Source: an uncultured Muribaculum sp.
Lineage (GTDB): Bacteria > Bacteroidota > Bacteroidia > Bacteroidales > Muribaculaceae
Assembly: GCA_947573015.1 (NCBI GenBank)
Contig: CANPDS010000111.1
Coordinates: 1-7,902, forward strand
Direction of reading: 5' to 3'
DNA length: 7,902 bases
Below the pieces are notes generated by a model. That model ran no database searches. It was not told the DNA's origin and saw only the letters and a list, made by a program, of their open reading frames with translations. Made by a program: the position numbers and the translations under genes. Of this stretch, positions 1 to 5,606 are shown in pieces (within the stretch, counting starts at the first letter, position 1; every line of letters starts with the position of its first letter).

Positions 1-477
1 GGAACATTCTCCAAGTCGCTCGCATCGCTCGGCGGATTCATCGCCACCGACAAGGAGATCACCAACTATCTCCGCCACCACTCACGCTCATACATCTTCA
101 CCGCAAGTATCACTCCGGCATCTACCGCAGCTGCGCTCGCCGCCATAGATCTCATGGAGCAGGAGCCTGAGCGTCAGGAAAATCTTTGGGCGCTTACTCA
201 CTATGCATTGGAGGGATTCCGCAACATGGGTATCGAGATCGGCAACACTTCTACCCCGATCATCCCTCTCTATGTGCGCGATAATTACAAGACATTCGCC
301 ATAACACGCGACCTCCTCAACGAGGGCATTTTTGTAAATCCGGTTGTTTCGCCTGCTGTCGCTCCCCACGACACACTCATCCGCTTCTCGCTGATGGCTA
401 CACATACCAAGGACCAGGTGACCACCGCCCTTGAGAAGATCGAGAAGGTGTTCCGTGCAAATGGCATCATCGATTGA
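1..477 (+). CDS. spt: Serine palmitoyltransferase-like PLP enzyme, 3' part (5' end outside window)
   Basis: The frame is open from the first base and gives 158 residues before a TGA stop; the family is about 395-400 residues, so this is the C-terminal 40%. It belongs to the alpha-oxoamine synthases (class II aminotransferase fold), which condense an amino acid with an acyl-CoA on pyridoxal phosphate. The fragment opens with GTFSKSLASLGGFIA. The lysine (fragment residue 5) is the expected Schiff-base lysine, and the GTFSKS form matches serine palmitoyltransferase better than BioF (GTLSKA-type) or 2-amino-3-ketobutyrate CoA ligase (GTLGKA-type). The next stretch, RHHSRSYIFTASITPAS, is also typical. 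The C-terminal domain, with NPVVSPAVAPHDTLIRFSLMATHT, is intact. Serine palmitoyltransferase makes 3-ketosphinganine, the first step of Bacteroidales sphingolipid synthesis, in the cytoplasm or at the inner membrane. The gene converges on rubrerythrin, with a hairpin between them. BioF or another family member remains a less likely reading. Confidence 0.85.
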   Translation, partial: GTFSKSLASLGGFIATDKEITNYLRHHSRSYIFTASITPASTAAALAAIDLMEQEPERQENLWALTHYALEGFRNMGIEIGNTSTPIIPLYVRDNYKTFAITRDLLNEGIFVNPVVSPAVAPHDTLIRFSLMATHTKDQVTTALEKIEKVFRANGIID

Positions 478-504
478 TAAGAATCAGGTCGTTATCCATC
501 AATT

Positions 505-551
505 ATAAACAATTAAAGGCAGTATCTCTGATACTGCCTTTAATTGTTTAT
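505..551. terminator. Perfect 21-bp hairpin, probable bidirectional terminator
   Basis: Bases 505-525 and 531-551 are exact reverse complements around a 5-base loop (CTCTG). The core is GGCAGTAT/ATACTGCC, flanked by an A-rich 5' arm and a T-rich 3' arm (CTTTAATTGTTTAT), so either strand reads as GC stem plus U-rich tail. It sits 28 bases after the stop of the plus-strand synthase and 15 bases after the stop of the minus-strand rubrerythrin. That is the expected position for one terminator shared by converging genes. The U tract is interrupted, so efficiency is uncertain. Confidence 0.85.
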
Positions 552-565
552 GGCTATATGTGAGA

Positions 566-1108
566 TCAATAATTCTTGGCTTCGATCTCGAAGAAGCACT
601 GAGAATGGGCGCATACAGGGCATACTGCCGGAGCCTTTTTGCCGATTACGATATGACCGCAGTTGCGGCAGATCCATACGGTGTCGCCTTCGCGCGAGAA
701 TACAATTCCTTCCTCGATATTTTTCAGCAGGCGGCGGTAACGCTCCTCATGGTGGCGCTCTATAGCAGCTACGGCTCTGAATCGGTTGGCTATTTGGGTG
801 AAGCCTTCCTCGTCAGCCTCTGCGGCCATGCGGTCGTACATGTCGGTCCATTCATAGTTTTCGCCCTCAGCGGCATCGCGCAGATTGGCCATTGTGTCGG
901 GCATTTCACCTCCGTGGAGGTATTTGAACCAGAGTTTGGCATGTTCCTTCTCGTTGTGGGCAGTTTCCTCAAAGATAGCGGCGATCTGTTCGTAGCCGTC
1001 TTTACGGGCTTTGGATGCATAGTATGAGTACTTGTTGCGGGCTTGTGATTCGCCTGCAAAAGCTTCCATCAGATTCTTCTCGGTTTTTGTGCCTTTTAAA
1101 TCTTTCAT
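566..1108 (-). CDS. rbr: Rubrerythrin (peroxide-reducing diiron/rubredoxin protein)
   Basis: A 180-residue cytoplasmic protein, slightly shorter than the roughly 190-residue classical rubrerythrins. The N-terminal four-helix bundle (about residues 1-135) carries the diiron ligand pattern: E20, E53 and H56 in EETAHNEKEHAK, an ExxE pair at E83/E86, and E117/H120 in AIERHHEERY. The C-terminal rubredoxin domain has C147-x2-C150 and C163-x2-C166, which bind one iron. In anaerobes rubrerythrin reduces hydrogen peroxide to water, with electrons passing from the rubredoxin site to the diiron site. The ATG at 1106-1108 is preceded by an A-rich stretch (CAAGAAA) without a strong Shine-Dalgarno, normal for Bacteroidetes. 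It lies 70 bases downstream of perR on the same strand. No exact TAnnTTTG promoter is visible in that gap, so co-transcription with perR is likely, and PerR control would fit its role. A weak inverted repeat is present in the gap. The identification is secure. Confidence 0.96.
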   Translation of the reverse strand: MKDLKGTKTEKNLMEAFAGESQARNKYSYYASKARKDGYEQIAAIFEETAHNEKEHAKLWFKYLHGGEMPDTMANLRDAAEGENYEWTDMYDRMAAEADEEGFTQIANRFRAVAAIERHHEERYRRLLKNIEEGIVFSREGDTVWICRNCGHIVIGKKAPAVCPVCAHSQCFFEIEAKNY

Positions 1109-1129
1109 TTTCTTGAATTGGTTTTAAAA

Positions 1130-1144
1130 TGTTAATATTTAACT
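1130..1144. promoter_or_regulatory. Weak candidate Per/Fur-type box upstream of rbr
   Basis: Bases 1131-1143 (GTTAATATTTAAC) form a 5-3-5 inverted repeat centred at 1137, about 29 bases upstream of the rbr start. Over a 15-base window it matches the classical Per box TTATAATnATTATAA at only about eight or nine positions, far fewer than the sites upstream of perR. The region is AT-rich, so chance is a real alternative. Confidence 0.25.
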
Positions 1145-1178
1145 AATTGATAAATGTCAGAGTAATGCTTGTGGCCCT

Positions 1179-1616
1179 TTATGACGCGGATTGGTTATCT
1201 TCGGAGAGTGCGATGCATTCTGTGCATAATCCGGCAAAAAACAGATCTGTCGTATCCACTCTGAATCCGGGAGATACCATTCTGTCGAGTCCTTCAGGGA
1301 GAGCCATGTCATATATATGTCCGCAGCGGGTACATCTGAAATGGCTATGCGGTAACTGAAGTGCGAGATCGTACCGTGTCGCTCCGCTTTCTATCTCCAG
1401 TTCCCGCAATACTCCTGATTCGACCAGAGTGTGCAATGAATTGTACACGGTGGTTTTTGATACTGAAGGGAAGTCGCTGGTTATCGCGGAGAAAACCTCA
1501 TCGGCAGTAGGGTGTGTCTGCTTATTGGCGACATATTCAAGTACGGCAAGCCGGTGGACAGAGGGGCGCACCTTGGCCTGATTAAGCATGTTGATTATTT
1601 GTGAGCTGGTCAGCAC
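1179..1616 (-). CDS. perR: PerR-type Fur family peroxide-responsive repressor
   Basis: A 145-residue Fur family regulator. An N-terminal winged helix (about residues 5-82, with recognition-helix region SKTTVYNSLHTL at 53-64) is followed by a dimerisation and metal domain. The residues match PerR closely. H35, D83, H90, H92 and D103 correspond to the five ligands of the regulatory Fe/Mn site in Bacillus subtilis PerR (H37, D85, H91, H93, D104), and C95/C98 with C131/C134 form the structural zinc site. Aspartate rather than glutamate at 103 favours PerR over Fur. Family knowledge: iron-catalysed oxidation of the regulatory histidines by peroxide releases the protein from DNA. The start is ambiguous. 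The frame is closed upstream by TAA, the first initiator is GTG at 1614-1616, and an ATG (M10, 1587-1589) would give a shorter but plausible protein. It is followed by rbr and preceded by a promoter carrying two inverted repeats, which suggests autoregulation. Confidence 0.92.
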   Translation of the reverse strand: MLTSSQIINMLNQAKVRPSVHRLAVLEYVANKQTHPTADEVFSAITSDFPSVSKTTVYNSLHTLVESGVLRELEIESGATRYDLALQLPHSHFRCTRCGHIYDMALPEGLDRMVSPGFRVDTTDLFFAGLCTECIALSEDNQSAS

Positions 1617-1648
1617 TGGATCTTGAATAATTTACTGGATTAACATAA

Positions 1649-1663
1649 TTGTAATGATTACAA
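1649..1663. promoter_or_regulatory. Per box-like operator 1 (perfect 7-1-7 inverted repeat)
   Basis: TTGTAATGATTACAA is an exact 7-1-7 palindrome centred at 1656. It differs from the classical Per box TTATAATnATTATAA by one symmetric pair of positions. It covers the predicted transcription start and the end of the -7 element of the perR promoter, where a bound PerR dimer would block initiation. Autoregulation is inferred from position and family, not shown. Confidence 0.72.
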
Positions 1664-1691
1664 AATTAGTAATAATTACAGAATCTGCAAA
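1661..1691 (-). promoter_or_regulatory. Bacteroidetes-type promoter of perR(-rbr)
   Basis: Read on the minus strand, TTTG (1691-1688) is followed after 19 bases by TAATTTTG (1668-1661). This matches the Bacteroidetes primary sigma consensus of a -33 TTTG and a -7 TAnnTTTG with about 19-21 bases between. Transcription would begin near 1654-1657, giving a leader of about 40 bases before the GTG. The -7 element shares bases 1661-1663 with one Per-type box, and the spacer holds a second. Confidence 0.72.
1669..1679. promoter_or_regulatory. Per box-like operator 2 (5-1-5 inverted repeat in promoter spacer)
   Basis: GTAATAATTAC is a perfect 5-1-5 inverted repeat centred at 1674. Its core GTAAT-n-ATTAC is identical to that of the first operator, 18 bases away centre to centre. 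It lies in the spacer between the -33 and -7 elements. Its outer two positions on each side do not pair, so it is probably the weaker site. Confidence 0.55.
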
Positions 1692-2074
1692 TTTATAATT
1701 GAAAAAAATTTAATGTTTTCTCGATAGCATTCTTTCTGCGAAATAGTTCGGACAATATAAGACGCTTGATTTCAGTACAGAGGGACTAACCTCGGAGTGT
1801 CTGCCAACAAGTTGATGCGTCGAATGAGGGTGCGGACACAATAATGTTGTTTTTCAGTGTGTCATGATTTGTTGTCTGGCGCAATGGCAACGACATATGG
1901 CTGAATGATTGTTTTATGCCGGTCATAAAATGAGAATCCCATGCCTGATCTCTGTTATGTAGGGTCAGGCATGGGATGCTATAGTGTTGTATAGTATGCC
2001 AGTCCTTGATGTTTCGGTATTTTTTACAGGTTATTATTTCTGTACTGTCTTTTAAGTCCTTGATTGTGTTTGTG
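1692..2074. other. Gene-poor intergenic stretch between the perR promoter and the efflux operon
   Basis: I find no coding region I can support here. A minus-strand open frame of 108 codons (1786-2112) overlaps the end of the permease gene, resembles no family I know, and runs straight through the hairpin at 1936-1977, so I read it as chance. Besides that hairpin there is a small inverted repeat, TTTTATG (1912-1918) and CATAAAA (1924-1930). The rest shows no structure I can name. Confidence 0.6.
1936..1977 (-). terminator. Strong hairpin, probable terminator of the efflux operon
   Basis: Bases 1936-1948 (ATCCCATGCCTGA) and 1965-1977 (TCAGGCATGGGAT) are exact 13-bp reverse complements around a 16-base loop whose base may pair further. 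On the minus strand the stem is followed by TCTCATTTTATG, a moderately T-rich tail. It lies about 98 bases beyond the stop of the last permease gene, so ending that operon's transcript is the simplest role. The imperfect U tract and the distance leave room for a 3'-end stabiliser or part of a small RNA. Confidence 0.6.
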
Positions 2075-3298
2075 TCAGGGAACAGATGGAAGCCGGAAGT
2101 GGCGGCGGTCATAGCTGCGTGCCCACCTCTCGGAGTAGCATGCTATGATGAAGTATGCACCTGTAAGCACCCAGAGCATGATGTACTGGGTTGACATATC
2201 TGCGAGTGTGGCTCCGTTGGCATCAATACCTATGAATCCCTCCACACCCCATGTGGCCGGAACGAAGCCGGAGATAATGGACCATAGCGGATTCATCGCA
2301 CTATGGGGCCAGGTGATACCTGATAGGAACAGGAATAGAACGGATGTGAACACGAATACCGGCATACTGCTCTCGCGCTCACTCACCATTGCCGATAGTA
2401 TCTGTCCGAGAAATATTGATGACAGCAACAGTGGAGGCATAAGCATGAGATAGTCGAACGGGTCGCCGATATGTGGTAGCTTGAACATAACGGGCACATA
2501 GTGGAGAATGTAGACGGTCAAAGGCATGTAGATGGTAAATACCGACAGGCCACGTCCGAGTATCGAGGCTGACATAGGGCCTGCTATTTCCTCCGGATCA
2601 ATGCCGTCATGGAGACGTCGGCGTTCACGTGCGCCTCCACCAAGCATCAGCACTCCGAGTATGGCGCTCTGCTGCAGTATGAGTATCACCAGACCGACCA
2701 TGATGAACGATGCGAATCCCTGGGTTGGGTCGCCAAGGAAGAATGACTGTGTGCTGACACCTTTTACTGATTCTTTCGGAGCCGTGAAAAGTGCGGCGGG
2801 GGTGATGTCGAGGGCTTGTGTACGGATGTCGGCGCCGAGCTGCAATTGCAGGTCGGTCATGGCAAAAAGTATGCTCCTGTAGCGCAGCAGCAGACTCATG
2901 TCGGTATACAGAGGCAATACTGATTGCTCTCCTCTGCCGAGATTGCGCGCATAGTCCTCGGGTATTTCCAGTATCGCGTATACTTTCCGTTCCTTGGCCC
3001 ATTCTTTTGCTTCCTGCAATGATGAGGCGTAGCCGCTGACACCAATGTATTGGGTGGCGTCGATCATGCGTGCAAGTTCGCGCGACTGTGACGTGCGGCT
3101 GTGGTCGACGATAGCCATAGGCAGATCGGTCACTACTTCCGGGTTGTAGATGAGGGTATATGTAATAGGATATAGCAGCGGTAAGGCGAGGAAAAACATC
3201 ATCACACCCTGATCGTGCAGTATCTGCTTATATTGGTTGAGCATCGAGCGCCATAGCGTCGACCACCAGTGTGATAAATTTGAGAGTATGCGTCGCAT
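2075..3298 (-). CDS. ABC-2 family transporter permease (second of pair)
   Basis: A 407-residue inner membrane protein with the architecture of ABC-2 exporters of the YbhS/YbhR or YhhJ type. One membrane helix lies near the N terminus (about 33-51). A large periplasmic domain follows (about 52-195, including MAIVDHSRTSQSRELARMIDA). Five more helices lie near 196-220, 247-268, 283-304, 314-332 and 371-388. The FLSGITWP motif (324-331) before the last helices is typical of the family. The loop GGARERRRLHDGIDPEE (221-237) is probably cytoplasmic, where the ATPase would contact it. It starts at an ATG 7 bases after the stop of the upstream permease, so the two are translationally close and probably form a heterodimer. 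It is the last gene of the operon. The substrate cannot be read from the sequence; drugs, lipids or other hydrophobic compounds are possible. Confidence 0.92.
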   Translation of the reverse strand: MRRILSNLSHWWSTLWRSMLNQYKQILHDQGVMMFFLALPLLYPITYTLIYNPEVVTDLPMAIVDHSRTSQSRELARMIDATQYIGVSGYASSLQEAKEWAKERKVYAILEIPEDYARNLGRGEQSVLPLYTDMSLLLRYRSILFAMTDLQLQLGADIRTQALDITPAALFTAPKESVKGVSTQSFFLGDPTQGFASFIMVGLVILILQQSAILGVLMLGGGARERRRLHDGIDPEEIAGPMSASILGRGLSVFTIYMPLTVYILHYVPVMFKLPHIGDPFDYLMLMPPLLLSSIFLGQILSAMVSERESSMPVFVFTSVLFLFLSGITWPHSAMNPLWSIISGFVPATWGVEGFIGIDANGATLADMSTQYIMLWVLTGAYFIIACYSERWARSYDRRHFRLPSVP

Positions 3299-3305
3299 GG
3301 CTGTT

Positions 3306-4457
3306 TCAGGGGATATAAACAGGGTTTAGAGAATAGCGCTTTAGCTTCCAGAGCATGGATAACGGAAGCAGAAGGAAAGCGATCATGGCTACAAAATCCC
3401 ATCGGCAGAAGAATAGTTCATAGCCGTTGAGAGCGGTGTTTATGTAGATGAGGAAGTAGTAACGTATGGGAAGCAGGTAGGCGAAGATGCCTATCGCGCC
3501 ATACATCTGCTCTACAGGGAAGGAGAATCCGGCAATGGAGAAAGAGAGTATGCCCACTAGAGAGAGTATCGACAAGGCAAATCGCAGATTTGGGATGACG
3601 CAGCATATAAACAGGGCGAATGCCTGGCTTGCCGCGATGAACAGCAGCATGGCCGCTACCATTCCCGGCATGCTTCCGTTGACAGGGAAGTGGCTGAATC
3701 CGTATAGCATGCTGAGTATGGCCATGCCTACGGTAGCGAATATGATGTATTGCGGTATCAGTTTGCCCATACATGCTTTTACTATCGACCCACCTGCATT
3801 TTTAAGCCATAGCACCGATGTGCCACGCTTTATCTCCTGGAGGAAGGAGAATGCCGTGATCTGGAATATGATCAGTTGCAGCAGGCATGGTACAAAAGAG
3901 TTGCTGAGGTAGATCGAATAGTTCATCCATGGATTACCGTAGGGGTGTGACTGTGTCACTACTGGCTGTACCATGTTCTGTATTAGCTGCTCGCCTACTC
4001 CTGCGCTGACCAAAGATGTCATCATGATACTCCCTTGAGTGGTGACTGCTGTAGTCTTGAATGATTTGAACGACAGCGATCCGGGTACGTAGTAGGCAAG
4101 GTTGACGTAGTAGGTTATTGTAGTCTCCTTGCCGCTGACTGCTTTTCTCTCGAAGTCGGCCGGAATCATGAAGAATCCGTAGATTTTGCCTTGTTGCAGG
4201 AGTTTCATTGCCTCATGGTAGCTCTCCGGACGGTATGTGATGTCGACCAGTTCGCTGGCCGCCAGATTGCGTGCGGTGCGGCGCGAAGTAGATGTATGGT
4301 CGAGGTCGACGATAGCCGTAGGGAGTTGTAGTGGCAGTCCCTCTTCCATCAGGTCGAGGAAGAACCATGCTCCAAACAGCGGCACCACTACCATCAGCAG
4401 GATGTAGATTGGCCGGCTTACAAGCTGTCGGAAACCGTCGGTGATAGCTTTACGCAT
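3306..4457 (-). CDS. ABC-2 family transporter permease (first of pair)
   Basis: A 383-residue inner membrane permease, a diverged paralogue of the next gene. The first helix is at about 17-36, followed by a periplasmic domain (37-182) that opens with LPTAIVDLDHTSTSRRTARNL, parallel to LPMAIVDHSRTSQSRELARM in its partner. Further helices lie near 183-206, 232-252, 264-288, 292-314, 318-340 and 353-371. SFSIAGFSFPVEQM (305-318) is the counterpart of the family's conserved membrane motif before the penultimate helix. The two permeases would form the translocation path for an exporter using the upstream HlyD-like adaptor and TolC-like duct. The gap to the HlyD gene is 74 bases, with no TAnnTTTG element visible, so it probably shares the upstream promoter. 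The ATG is preceded by an AT-rich stretch with no clear Shine-Dalgarno. Confidence 0.92.
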   Translation of the reverse strand: MRKAITDGFRQLVSRPIYILLMVVVPLFGAWFFLDLMEEGLPLQLPTAIVDLDHTSTSRRTARNLAASELVDITYRPESYHEAMKLLQQGKIYGFFMIPADFERKAVSGKETTITYYVNLAYYVPGSLSFKSFKTTAVTTQGSIMMTSLVSAGVGEQLIQNMVQPVVTQSHPYGNPWMNYSIYLSNSFVPCLLQLIIFQITAFSFLQEIKRGTSVLWLKNAGGSIVKACMGKLIPQYIIFATVGMAILSMLYGFSHFPVNGSMPGMVAAMLLFIAASQAFALFICCVIPNLRFALSILSLVGILSFSIAGFSFPVEQMYGAIGIFAYLLPIRYYFLIYINTALNGYELFFCRWDFVAMIAFLLLPLSMLWKLKRYSLNPVYIP

Positions 4458-4531
4458 GATAGGTATATGTTCTAAATTATTTTACTGAGTAAGTGGTGAA
4501 AATTAGTTTATATTTCTGACGGATGGACTTG

Positions 4532-5554
4532 TCAATCGGGCATGTGCCATAGCACAGTCATGCCCGGACGCAGATCGTCGACAGGCTCGTTAGGTCTGGC
4601 TTTGATCTGGAATGTGCGGGAGTCCCATTCGCCGGTGGCTTTTGTGGCACGCCAGGTGGCATATTCTCCCATATCGCGCACGTAATATACCGTGGCTTTT
4701 ACTTTTTTCTTGTCGAGCGATGGTATCTCTATCTCGATTTCCTTGCCGAGGGTAAGGTCGTTGAGGAGTTGCTCGCGTACATTGAATGTCACCCATTTGT
4801 CTTGAGTCTTCAGGAGGCTCATTATAGGAGTGCCGAGCGATACAAGTTCGCTCTCGTGAGGATAAATCACGTCGATCTCTCCGTCGCATGGTGCCGTGAG
4901 ATACTGGTCCTGAAGCAGGGCTTCAACCTCCATCACACCTCCCGATGCAGCATCGACCATTGCTTGAGAGCTTTCTTTATCCTGGGGCTGTGCACCCTCT
5001 TTCGCCATCTGATACTGGCTCTTTGCAGCACTCTCTCCTGCCTTTGCGGCTTCAAATGCTGCCTTTGCTTCATCGCGTCGCTGCTCGCTTACCACATCCT
5101 GCTTGTAGAGATTCTCCATGCGGTTGTAGGTTTTTTCGGCTATATTGCGTGCGGCGATAGCCTGTTGCCATAGATCGTATGCGCTCTGTACTATCTGTGA
5201 GCGTGTCCCTGCGTCGATTTTACGGTTCTGTGCGGCTGCTGCACTCTTTACGGCCTCGGCCTGATACATTCTTGCCTCGGCAAGCGAACTATGTATGTGT
5301 ACGAGTGTGTCGCCGGCTTTTACCTGCTGGCCCTCCTGTACATATATCTCCTGCACACGTCCTGGAAGTTTGCCGGATATACGTATTGACGTAGCCTCGG
5401 CCTGTCCCTCCAGAAGGTCTGATTTGGGCTTGAGGAACAGGAATCCGATCAGGGCTATCAGAGCGGTGACAATAACCACTATGACGAGGGTACCTACAAG
5501 TTTGTTGTCGCTCTCCTGCTTTACGGGCGTTGATGTTGATTCGTTGGTTGCCAT
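4532..5554 (-). CDS. HlyD/EmrA-family membrane fusion (periplasmic adaptor) protein
   Basis: A 340-residue adaptor linking inner membrane permeases to an outer membrane duct. A short cytoplasmic tail (1-18) precedes one membrane helix (about 20-41). The first half of the lipoyl-like domain follows (52-90, with GRVQEIYVQEGQQVKAGDTLVHI). A long Ala/Glu/Lys/Gln-rich alpha-helical hairpin (about 92-215) is likely to form a coiled coil and dock on the TolC tip. The second lipoyl half is at 217-249 (LTAPCDGEI, then SLGTPIMSLL). A beta-barrel domain (about 253-338, with LRPGMTVLWHMPD at the end) completes it. Anchoring by a membrane helix rather than lipidation resembles EmrA and YbhG. It lies 52 bases after the TolC-like gene and 74 before the permeases. 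That order, and the absence of an RND pump or MFS protein, points to an ABC-2 tripartite exporter. The ATG at 5552-5554 lies just before a hydrophilic tail and helix, so the start is plausible. Confidence 0.94.
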   Translation of the reverse strand: MATNESTSTPVKQESDNKLVGTLVIVVIVTALIALIGFLFLKPKSDLLEGQAEATSIRISGKLPGRVQEIYVQEGQQVKAGDTLVHIHSSLAEARMYQAEAVKSAAAAQNRKIDAGTRSQIVQSAYDLWQQAIAARNIAEKTYNRMENLYKQDVVSEQRRDEAKAAFEAAKAGESAAKSQYQMAKEGAQPQDKESSQAMVDAASGGVMEVEALLQDQYLTAPCDGEIDVIYPHESELVSLGTPIMSLLKTQDKWVTFNVREQLLNDLTLGKEIEIEIPSLDKKKVKATVYYVRDMGEYATWRATKATGEWDSRTFQIKARPNEPVDDLRPGMTVLWHMPD

Positions 5555-5606
5555 GGGTATGTGGGGTGAGAAGTTTTGTAACGTTATTTATTAGACGAAC
5601 TCTTGA

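Noticed and set aside
560..1027. 155-codon open frame on the plus strand
   Set aside because: It is fully antisense to rubrerythrin, whose metal ligands and rubredoxin cysteines prove the other strand.
1912..1930. Small inverted repeat TTTTATG/CATAAAA
   Set aside because: The 7-bp stem is mostly A/T with no supporting context, so it is too weak to call as a separate site.
1786..2112. 108-codon open frame on the minus strand
   Set aside because: It overlaps the permease 3' end in another frame, resembles no family, and runs through the 1936-1977 hairpin, so it is probably chance.
2006..2194. 62-codon open frame on the plus strand
   Set aside because: It lies largely antisense to the well-supported permease gene and has no recognisable motif or promoter.
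4769..5173. 134-codon open frame on the plus strand
   Set aside because: It is antisense to the HlyD coiled-coil region; its Leu/Cys-rich translation is a by-product of the Ala/Glu/Lys codons on the real strand.
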